Origin: Clostridia bacterium
GTDB taxonomy: Bacteria > Bacillota > Clostridia > Saccharofermentanales > UBA5734
Reading direction: 5' to 3'
Length of the DNA: 36,691 nt
Assembly: GCA_009928985.1 (NCBI GenBank)
Contig: SABL01000013.1
Location: forward strand, 1-36,691
Shown: positions 30,952 to 36,691 of the stretch, in pieces
Position numbering within the stretch: position 1 is the first letter of the stretch
Layout: each line of letters starts with the position of its first letter
Notes under the pieces: model-generated
Told to the model about the DNA's origin: nothing
What the model saw: the letters and a program-made list of their open reading frames with translations, nothing else
Databases searched by the model: none
Position numbers and translations under genes: made by a program

Positions 30952-31188
30952 TCACACCTCGGTCGTGCAGTGGACGACCATCAATTTATAGAGCTCAAAC
31001 ATCAGGAGCAGCTGCTCATGGGTGTTCGATTCTTCAATTTTGGCATAGAGCTCGTCAGAAATTCCGGATTGCTCGGCAGCGAATTGCTTGTGCATTTCAC
31101 TGGTGTTCCAGATGGAGGATTCGCGGGCTCTTGCTCGAGCCTGTTCGAACAGGTCCCAGAAATCGGGGGGATAGGGTTTGCTGGTCAT
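30952..31188 (-). CDS. Small protein of unknown function, 78 aa
   Basis: From the ATG at 31188 (GAGG eight bases before) the protein reads MTSKPYPPDFWDLFEQARARARE and continues as an amphipathic, acidic helical protein ending KLMVVHCTTEV. No signal peptide or membrane helix is present. I do not recognise the family. The last codons (GAG GTG) act as the SD of the COG2403 gene, with only three bases between stop and start, which argues that it is translated and functions with that protein. The frame extends to 31248 without an SD. Confidence 0.65.
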   Translation of the reverse strand: MTSKPYPPDFWDLFEQARARARESSIWNTSEMHKQFAAEQSGISDELYAKIEESNTHEQLLLMFELYKLMVVHCTTEV

Positions 31189-31339
31189 TGTGCTCACCTC
31201 GCTTGTCCTTGGAGTCAGGCATGGATGATGCCAAGGCTCTGTGGTCAATTTACCTTAAGGTTAGTTTAGGCTCTCGAGGTTGATTTTTCGATCAGGCTTG
31301 TTACGTTTTAACGCGGGGCAAGGCGTCATGAAGGGATCG

Positions 31340-32524
31340 CTAAGCTGCAGCCTGCCGTTTCCGGTACACCAGCACAGTGGCGGCTGCGAGGAATGCAGCT
31401 GCGAAGGCAAGTTGGATGAGGATTGCGAGCCGGATGTCGCCCAGGCTCTTCCAGTCGAAAGTATCGAGGGCGCCGATCGTGATGTTGGCGCGGACAAACC
31501 AAAAGGTCGGTGTAAAGCGGGCGATCGCCAGGACAAAGCGGCCGAGAAATTCCTGCGGCACGAAGACTCCGGCGATGAAGCTGGTGCCCAGGGTCAGGAC
31601 ATTGGCCACAGCCGCTTGGGCATTGCGGCTTTTCAGGGCGTACCCGATCAGAAAGCTCAGGCACAGGCCGACCAGCATGAAGACAAAGGCATTGAGGGCG
31701 AGCCAGAAACCCGTCCAGGTCAACAGGGCGCCACGGTACAGCACCAGGCTGACGAGGACCATCACCAGCCAGCTGCCGATGGAAAAAGTCAAGTTGCCTG
31801 CCAGAATCTGCAAGTTCTGGCTCCGCATAGAAACGGGTGAGCAGAGGTTTCGCCGTTTCAGATCCAGGCCATTGAAGGTGATCATGCAGGTGCTGACGCC
31901 CAGGATCAGGATCGAAAGCAACGCATAGGCCAGATAATTGAAATAATAGACCATGTTCTCATTGGAGCCACGAAAAGCTGCCTGGCCGACCAGCTCAACC
32001 GGGGTGCTGACCAGAAGGTTATCCAGGGTCAGGCGGACGATTTCCTCGTCCGAAGCCTCCGGCAAACCCAGCTGGTAGAGATGGACGGTGTTCCAGTATT
32101 TGTTGACCAGCATGTCCATGTGCAGCGCTGTCGTTGAATCCGGGGCGGCCTGGCGCTCGAGTTTAGAGACCGAAGCCGGATCGTTTCTGGCCATGTATTC
32201 GGAAAATCCGGCTGGCACACGCAGGACATAGGAAACCTCGCCGAAAAACAAAGCGTCACGAATTTGCCGGGGGTCATCTTCCAGTGCAACCAGGGTGCTG
32301 GTCCGGGCCAGATGTTCGCTCAGGCCTTGAACCAGGGCGCTGCCAGCGGCTTTATCGTCGTTGAAAACCGCGGTCCGGACCTTTGCCCCGGTAAATCCGG
32401 TCTGGGGACTCTGGGCATTCAGCGTGGACATCAGGACAGCCAGTCCCGCGATGATGCCAAGGTACATCAACAGCAGCGGGGCATTTTTGCGGATGATCTG
32501 GAGATAGGCTTTAAAGACTGGCAT
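31340..32524 (-). CDS. ABC-2 type transporter permease, 394 aa
   Basis: The architecture is typical of ABC-2 exporters: a first helix (KNAPLLLMYLGIIAGLAVLMS), a large extracytoplasmic domain (about 45-220), then five helices (NFNYLAYALLSILILGVSTCMITF onwards) with the late FIAGVFVPQEFLGRFVLAIARFTPTFWFV motif. It overlaps the preceding permease gene by 14 bases and has GAGGAGG seven bases before its ATG. It forms a heterodimer with that permease, driven by the ATPase encoded at 33673-34605. The substrate could be a peptide, lipid or drug. Confidence 0.87.
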   Translation of the reverse strand: MPVFKAYLQIIRKNAPLLLMYLGIIAGLAVLMSTLNAQSPQTGFTGAKVRTAVFNDDKAAGSALVQGLSEHLARTSTLVALEDDPRQIRDALFFGEVSYVLRVPAGFSEYMARNDPASVSKLERQAAPDSTTALHMDMLVNKYWNTVHLYQLGLPEASDEEIVRLTLDNLLVSTPVELVGQAAFRGSNENMVYYFNYLAYALLSILILGVSTCMITFNGLDLKRRNLCSPVSMRSQNLQILAGNLTFSIGSWLVMVLVSLVLYRGALLTWTGFWLALNAFVFMLVGLCLSFLIGYALKSRNAQAAVANVLTLGTSFIAGVFVPQEFLGRFVLAIARFTPTFWFVRANITIGALDTFDWKSLGDIRLAILIQLAFAAAFLAAATVLVYRKRQAAA

Positions 32525-33656
32525 AGCGTTGCCTCCTCAGGGTGGCAAAGGCTAACAAACTGAAGATCAGGCCAAAGGCCAGCAGCAAACCCACATTCAG
32601 GAAGTAGCGTGGACTGGCCCCGTCATAGTAGAGGGCCAGGAAGGCATCGGTGATCAGGTTGGCCGGATTGAGCCAGGCGAGCGCAGGCACCGTTTGTGTC
32701 ACCGCATATTTGACGCCCTGGTACATCATGCCGGACAGAAAAGTCATGATCATGGTCGAGCCGATCAAGATACCGGTTTTGATGCCTTCACCAGTCGGGA
32801 CGATCGCACCGATGCAGGCGCCGTAGGCGATGCCCATGAAACAGGCAGTCCCGGCGGCTAAAAGGATCCAGCCCAGCCCCGTGCCGAAACTGTAGCCCAG
32901 AATGAGCTGGATGTAGGCGATCACCAGCAGGATGATGGCAAATTGGATCATCAGGGCGGCGCCGATATCCACCAGCAGGCGCACCAGTTTGTGCACGGGC
33001 GCGACACTGACCCGGGCACCTAGCGTGGACAAGTTGGCCTGGTTCTCATTGACGATCCTCAGGCCCCAGAAACCGCCATACAGGGCGGTCATTGCCATCA
33101 GGGCATAGAAATAGATGACGGTTGAATTGAGATCATGTTTGCTGATGGGTTGCACGGCCAAGTAATCGAGTCGCGCGGCAACCATGGGCAACAGCTGTTC
33201 GTGCACAAGGTCTGGATTGGACTCCAGGATGTCGTGGATCGCCTGGTCGGTCTGTTTGTAATCATCGAGAAAGCTTTTCAGGATCGTCGCCGGGAGGCCG
33301 GATTTTTTCACCAGCAGGTGCAGATCCGGATCGAGCAGGATGATCCCTTCCACCAGGTTTTGATCCATCAGTTCCCGGGCATGGGCTTCGGTTGTGAGCG
33401 TCAGCTCAAACAGGCTGTTTTCAGATGTCTGGCCGGAGACGGCTGCCAGCGCAGACTGGAGCGGGGCGTTCTGCCGGTAAGCGTCATTGTCGACGATCGC
33501 CACCGGGATCTGGAAAAAGGTGTCAATACTAGACAAGTTGGCAAAGGCGAGGTTGAACAAGGTCGCCAGCAGCAAAGGAAATGCCAAGGTCCAGAACAAC
33601 ATCTGGCGGTCCTTGAGAAAACACTTCAAACGATACTGCAGCAAATGGGCAATCAT
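32511..33656 (-). CDS. ABC-2 type transporter permease, 381 aa
   Basis: Starting at the ATG at 33656, after GGAGGGAGG, the protein has a short cytoplasmic N-terminus (MIAHLLQYRLKCFLKDRQMLFWTLAFPLLLATLF with the first helix), an extracytoplasmic domain (about 40-190) and five to six helices (YFYALMAMTALYGGFW, MIQFAIILLVIAYIQLILGY, ILIGSTMIMTFLSGMMY and others). The open frame upstream to 33713 lies in the ATPase gene and is not used. It is the second gene of the ATPase-permease-permease operon and overlaps the third. Confidence 0.87.
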   Translation of the reverse strand: MIAHLLQYRLKCFLKDRQMLFWTLAFPLLLATLFNLAFANLSSIDTFFQIPVAIVDNDAYRQNAPLQSALAAVSGQTSENSLFELTLTTEAHARELMDQNLVEGIILLDPDLHLLVKKSGLPATILKSFLDDYKQTDQAIHDILESNPDLVHEQLLPMVAARLDYLAVQPISKHDLNSTVIYFYALMAMTALYGGFWGLRIVNENQANLSTLGARVSVAPVHKLVRLLVDIGAALMIQFAIILLVIAYIQLILGYSFGTGLGWILLAAGTACFMGIAYGACIGAIVPTGEGIKTGILIGSTMIMTFLSGMMYQGVKYAVTQTVPALAWLNPANLITDAFLALYYDGASPRYFLNVGLLLAFGLIFSLLAFATLRRQRYASL

Positions 33657-33672
33657 GAAGGCCTCCCTCCTC

Positions 33673-34605
33673 TCAGTCGCGCAGCTCTTTGCCGGTGAGT
33701 TCGAGGAAGACATCGTTCAAGGTTGGCAATTCGGAGTGGATCCGGCCCAGCGTCACTCCCTGGGATTTGAGAAAATCCAGCAGGTCAACAAGGCCGTTCT
33801 GGCCGCGGGCAAATCGTACGACCAGCCATGACCCGTCGTACGTCACAGCGGCAACATGCGGCCTATCTTTCAGAATTGCGAGCACAGATTCATCCAGGCT
33901 CGATGTTTCAACCTGGACGGTTTCGCCAAGATCGATCTGGGCCTTGAGTTGCTCTTTGGTGCCAGCAGCGATCACTTTGCCCTTGTCGAGGATATTGATC
34001 CGGCTGCAGATCAGCTCGACCTCTTCCATGTAATGCGAGGTGTAAAGGACCGTCGCGCCGTTCCGGTTCAGCTGGCGGATGCCTTCGAGGATGTTGTTGC
34101 GGCTCTGCGGATCGACCGCCACCGTCGGTTCATCGAGGATGATCAGGCGCGGCTTATGGGCAATGCCGCAGGCAATGTTGAGGCGGCGCAGCAGGCCACC
34201 GCTGAGTTTCTTCGGATAGAAGCGGTGAAAATCCTCGAGGCCGACGAACTCGATCGCTTCATTGACCAGCGCGCGGCGTTTCGTCTTGTCGGACACATAG
34301 AGGCCACAGAAATAATCAATGTTGTCTTGTACGGTCAGCTCGTCAAAGACCGCAACATTCTGCATGACGACACCGATGTCGCGTTTGAGATCATAGGCAT
34401 CCGGGGCCATTGGCTGGCCAAAGACGCGAATCTCGCCCTGGTCGAATTTCAAGAGGGCTAAGATACAGTTGATCGCGGTGGTCTTGCCAGAGCCATTGGG
34501 ACCGAGAAGGCCGAAAATCTCACCTTCGTGCACCTCGAGATCAAGATGGTCGAGGGCTGTCAGTGTGCCATAGTGCTTGACGAGGTCCTTCACTGAAATG
34601 ATCAT
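33673..34605 (-). CDS. ABC-2 exporter ATP-binding protein, 310 aa
   Basis: This DrrA/CcmA-type ATPase has Walker A GPNGSGKTT, Q-loop VVMQNVAVFDELT, signature LSGGLLRRL, Walker B LIILDEPTVAVDP and switch histidine in TSHYMEEVE. An additional domain of about 80 residues follows (from 225), as in drug and peptide exporters. The signature has LL where many homologues have a polar pair, a mild variation. The ATG at 34605 follows AGGTG by six to eight bases; the GTG at 34614 overlaps that SD. It leads an operon with two ABC-2 permeases and is divergent from an SdpI-family gene. Confidence 0.9.
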   Translation of the reverse strand: MIISVKDLVKHYGTLTALDHLDLEVHEGEIFGLLGPNGSGKTTAINCILALLKFDQGEIRVFGQPMAPDAYDLKRDIGVVMQNVAVFDELTVQDNIDYFCGLYVSDKTKRRALVNEAIEFVGLEDFHRFYPKKLSGGLLRRLNIACGIAHKPRLIILDEPTVAVDPQSRNNILEGIRQLNRNGATVLYTSHYMEEVELICSRINILDKGKVIAAGTKEQLKAQIDLGETVQVETSSLDESVLAILKDRPHVAAVTYDGSWLVVRFARGQNGLVDLLDFLKSQGVTLGRIHSELPTLNDVFLELTGKELRD

Positions 34606-34650
34606 GGCGGTCACCTATGAAATTGACATATTGGCGAATACTAACGGAAA

Positions 34651-34658
34651 TAACGTTA
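34651..34658. promoter_or_regulatory. Small palindrome TAACGTTA between the divergent promoters
   Basis: TAACGTTA overlaps the start region expected for the minus-strand ABC promoter, and a second TAACG occurs ten bases before it (34642-34646). It may be a repressor site shared by the divergent units; support is weak. Confidence 0.25.
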
Positions 34659-34660
34659 CT

Positions 34661-34666
34661 ATTATA
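34661..34666 (-). promoter_or_regulatory. -10 box of the ABC-2 exporter operon
   Basis: A perfect TATAAT on the minus strand lies 55 bases before the ATPase start. The -35 is weak (AATGCT-like at 18 bases). Confidence 0.4.
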
Positions 34667-34690
34667 CGACATTCATCTGATAAAAGCATT

Positions 34691-34699
34691 TGCTATAAT
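34691..34699 (+). promoter_or_regulatory. Extended -10 promoter of the sdpI-like gene
   Basis: TGCTATAAT is a perfect extended -10, 53 bases before the ATG at 34753, back to back with the minus-strand TATAAT at 34666. Confidence 0.5.
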
Positions 34700-34752
34700 G
34701 GAACCCAGAACCTGTGTCACGGGATGGCCTGAAGGCAGAAAGGATCGATCGC

Positions 34753-35421
34753 ATGTCCCAGTCTATGAAAACTTTTCTCCGTCAGGAGTGGCCCTTGCTG
34801 CTGGTTATCCTGGCCCCGCTGGTGGCGGCTATCGTGATCTATCCGGCCATGCCTGACATCGTACCGACGCACTGGAACGCCCAAGGTGAGGTGGACGGCA
34901 CCAGCAGCCGTGGCTTTGGCACGTTTTTCCTGCCCCTGATGAACATTGGACTGTATGTCCTGCTGTTGTTCTCGCCGAAACTGGATCCCAAGCGCGAAAA
35001 TTATGCCGGGTTTGCCGGCACGTATCGCTTGATTCGCTGGCTGATTCATGCCTTCATGGTGGTGATTTTCGGAGTGACCATTGCTGCTGCCCTGGGTTAT
35101 GAAGTGGATATCGGGCTTTTGGTTCCGGCCTCAGTTGCCGTGATGTTCATCATCCTCGGGGCGACCATGAGCCGGGTGAAATTCAATTACTTTGTCGGCA
35201 TCCGGGTGCCTTGGACGCTGGCCGACGAAGAAGTCTGGAACCAGACTCACAAGGTTGCTTCCAAATGGATGATGGCGGGCGGTACGCTTGCGCTCCTGGG
35301 CAGTGTCCTGCTGCCAGGTGACTTGCGTTATACCGTTTTCATGATCTGCATTCTGGCTCCGGTGCTGGCCGCCACTGTCTATTCCTATGTTATTTTCCAG
35401 CGCAAAAGGAGGGATTCCTGA
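34753..35421 (+). CDS. SdpI-family membrane protein with DUF1648 domain, 222 aa
   Basis: The N-terminal DUF1648 part holds the first helix and PTHWNAQGEVDGTSSRGFGTFFLPLM. The C-terminal part has the SdpI-type KFNYFVGIRVPWTLADEEVWNQTHKVASKWMMAGG. About six membrane helices are present. SdpI of Bacillus subtilis gives immunity to the SDP killing toxin and signals its presence; many homologues have no known toxin. AAAGGA is eight bases before the ATG at 34753. It overlaps the nitroreductase gene (TGATG) and is divergent from an ABC-2 exporter. No SDP-type toxin gene or ArsR-type partner regulator is seen here. Confidence 0.87.
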   Translation: MSQSMKTFLRQEWPLLLVILAPLVAAIVIYPAMPDIVPTHWNAQGEVDGTSSRGFGTFFLPLMNIGLYVLLLFSPKLDPKRENYAGFAGTYRLIRWLIHAFMVVIFGVTIAAALGYEVDIGLLVPASVAVMFIILGATMSRVKFNYFVGIRVPWTLADEEVWNQTHKVASKWMMAGGTLALLGSVLLPGDLRYTVFMICILAPVLAATVYSYVIFQRKRRDS

Positions 35422-35933
35422 TGGATGTCTTGCAAGCACTGGCCACCCGGCGCAGCGTCCGCCATTACACGGAGCAACCCGTCGAAGAAGAGAAGCTGGA
35501 ACTGGTGCTGGAGGCAGCCCGATTGTCACCCTCGGCCAGCAACCAGCAGAACTGGAAATTCATTGTCGTGCGTGACTCCCTGACTCGCCAGAAGCTGGTC
35601 GAGGCTTGCCCTGGCCAGACGTTTGTTGGCGAGGCGCCGGTGATCCTGGTCTGCTGTGGCACCGATCCCAATGCGGTCATGCTCTGCGGCCAGCATCGCT
35701 ACACGGTGGATTTGTCGATCGCGACCGCTTACATGATCCTGCAGGCACACGAACTCGGACTGGGCACGTGCTGGCTGGGCCGGTTCGATGAGGCCCAGGT
35801 CAAATCGATCCTCGGGATTCCGGAGTCTGTTCGCGTGGTCACGGTCACACCCCTGGGGTATCCTGCCGAGCAACCAGCAACCAAACCGCGGAAAAAGATC
35901 GAAGAAATTGTCTGCTACGATCGGTATTCCTGA
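35421..35933 (+). CDS. Nitroreductase-family flavoprotein, 170 aa
   Basis: FMN-binding signatures are present: LATRRSVRHYTEQPV at the N-terminus, AARLSPSASNQQNWKFIVV, ATAYMILQAHELGLGTCWLG and the C-terminal VTPLGYPAEQP. The length (170 aa) matches the short single-domain subgroup, which forms homodimers and reduces nitro compounds, quinones or other electrophiles with NAD(P)H. AAAGGAGG lies eight bases before the ATG, and the ATG overlaps the stop of the sdpI-like gene, so the two are cotranslated. The true substrate is not inferable. Confidence 0.92.
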   Translation: MDVLQALATRRSVRHYTEQPVEEEKLELVLEAARLSPSASNQQNWKFIVVRDSLTRQKLVEACPGQTFVGEAPVILVCCGTDPNAVMLCGQHRYTVDLSIATAYMILQAHELGLGTCWLGRFDEAQVKSILGIPESVRVVTVTPLGYPAEQPATKPRKKIEEIVCYDRYS

Positions 35934-36099
35934 AGCAGTGGGATCGCCCGTTGGAGGCTCTTGCTCCACAGCTTTTCGGCACGAACCAAGGTGCCATGGA
36001 AATCCCAAAACAGCGTTTTCATCCCGGGGTGTTCCTTTCACGTGAACTTTCCCCGTCATTATACAGGGTCAAGGACTGTCTGTCAGAACTGCGCTGCGA

Positions 36100-36447
36100 T
36101 CAGGCTACGGAGGCAGCGGAGACCATGGACGGCCTGGATAGAAGCAACTGGTACATGCTCCCAATCTGGGAAAACCCTTCCTGATCCGCCAGTTCACTGA
36201 GCATCCGGAAACAGGATGCCCACGTTTCCGAATCCTGATGCTCCATTTCCAAGTACAAGGCGAGCTGATCCAAGAGGAAACAGGCCTGGCGCCTCTCCAT
36301 TTCCGCCATTTCAGCAAAGATATTTGCAAGCTCTTTATGGCCGTCCTGCATTTCACTCAATGAATAATCCGTATATTGCCGACAGCTGGCCGCCAGGGCA
36401 ACGATGGAGCGGATCAGGTTGATTGATGTCTGAGTGAGTTGCATCAT
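36100..36447 (-). CDS. Small helical protein of unknown function, 115 aa
   Basis: The protein is almost entirely helical, acidic and rich in Met and Glu (LANIFAEMAEMERRQACFLLDQLALYLEMEHQDSETWASCF). The ExxE/EMEH spacing loosely recalls ferritin-like bundles, but no complete metal site can be defined, and I do not recognise a family. Two start codons (36447 and 36444) are adjacent, and the SD is poor (AGAGACT just before). It faces the sdpI-nitroreductase operon tail to tail and lies downstream of a terminated upstream gene. Confidence 0.6.
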   Translation of the reverse strand: MMQLTQTSINLIRSIVALAASCRQYTDYSLSEMQDGHKELANIFAEMAEMERRQACFLLDQLALYLEMEHQDSETWASCFRMLSELADQEGFSQIGSMYQLLLSRPSMVSAASVA

Positions 36448-36483
36448 AGTCTCTATGCCCCTGTTATCAGGTCATTCAATCGC

Positions 36484-36517
36484 AAAAGGCGCCTGCCGGG
36501 TGAATCGGCAAAGCGCC
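36484..36517 (-). terminator. Intrinsic terminator of the partial gene at the right edge
   Basis: On the minus strand GGCGC-TTT-GCCG, loop, CGGC-AG-GCGCC is followed by TTTTGCG. Stem halves are 36488-36498 and 36506-36517 with a small internal loop. Confidence 0.65.
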
Positions 36518-36585
36518 CTTGCTTATAAATCCATCATAATGCGCTGGTCCGGAATGTCAAGAGGTCCAGCAGGCATTTTGCAAGA

Positions 36586-36691
36586 TCAGGCTGCAGTGGT
36601 CTCAGCAACGGTGGTTTCTGCGGCAGCAACTTCACTGGATTCGGCAACCGCTTCGGAAGTTTCCTCTGCCACAACAGTTTCAGAAGCTGCG
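36586..36691 (-). CDS. C-terminal tail of an unidentified protein (partial)
   Basis: The minus strand carries an open frame entering from the right edge and ending with TGA at 36588-36586. The visible 34 residues are a low-complexity Ala/Glu/Thr/Ser/Val tail (AESSEVAAAETTVAETTAA at the end). Such tails occur on several ribosomal and translation proteins of Clostridia, but the family cannot be told from the tail alone. A terminator follows at 36517-36484. Confidence 0.6.
   Translation of the reverse strand, partial: AASETVVAEETSEAVAESSEVAAAETTVAETTAA

Noticed and set aside
1-36691. CRISPR array, prophage or complete insertion sequence
   Set aside because: No regularly spaced direct repeats, phage structural genes or transposase motifs were found; the only repeats are the short palindromes described.

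Overview
The window reads as a chromosomal stretch of an anaerobic Bacillota (Clostridia-like) bacterium of moderately high GC. The reasons are strong AGGAGG-type ribosome binding sites, sigma-A-type promoters (TTGACA/TATAAT, often with an extended TGn -10), a rubredoxin/rubrerythrin oxygen-defence cluster, a clostridial-type membrane 4Fe-4S protein, and the PadR, LacI and AraC regulators. No tRNA, rRNA, CRISPR array, prophage or intact transposase is visible. Genes are packed in short operons and no gene-free gap exceeds 300 bases. Species identity is not claimed.

Layout. 1-3189 (minus): MacB-type ABC ATPase, large FtsX-like permease, then the first 33 codons of an EamA/DMT transporter. 3318-5455 (plus): lipoprotein and HAD phosphatase. 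5462-9870 (plus): a tightly coupled operon PadR regulator-fetA-fetB-MFS-chrA, predicted for metal/ion export. 9867-11597 (minus): membrane PAS-GGDEF-HD-GYP cyclic-di-GMP protein. 11822-12662: multi-zinc-ribbon protein and a bidirectional terminator. 12721-18457: an IolE-like isomerase plus Gfo/Idh/MocA oxidoreductase operon, two AraC regulators placed tail to tail, and a UroD-family protein, so each AraC faces its probable target. 18593-20460: a free-standing C-terminal half of an iron-type alcohol dehydrogenase behind a strong promoter with a cre-like operator, then a tandem universal stress protein. 20485-22428 (minus): rubredoxin-like protein and a ferredoxin-rubredoxin-rubrerythrin-rubredoxin fusion, behind a large palindrome. 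22475-26741 (minus): lacI-type regulator, xylA and xylB, with the same 14-bp palindrome in front of lacI and xylA. 26835-28656 (plus): membrane 4Fe-4S protein, HD-domain protein, DUF4256 protein. 28646-31188 (minus): small unknown protein, COG2403-type P-loop protein, carbamate kinase. 31340-34605 (minus): ABC-2 exporter (ATPase and two permeases), divergent from SdpI-family protein and nitroreductase (34753-35933). 36100-36691 (minus): small helical protein and the Ala/Glu/Thr-rich tail of a gene that continues outside the window.

The most distinctive non-coding signal is a dispersed family of GGGACGGGGTC-cored palindromes at four intergenic sites (4564-4594, 5491-5589, 11703-11735, 27395-27439). 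Two copies end just before the ribosome binding site of the next gene, and one lies inside the predicted 5' leader of the PadR-fetAB-MFS-chrA operon. The other main points of interest are the rubrerythrin fusion with a full internal Shine-Dalgarno and start, the metal-ligand-complete but Rossmann-less alcohol dehydrogenase fragment, and the small-protein/COG2403/carbamate kinase operon.
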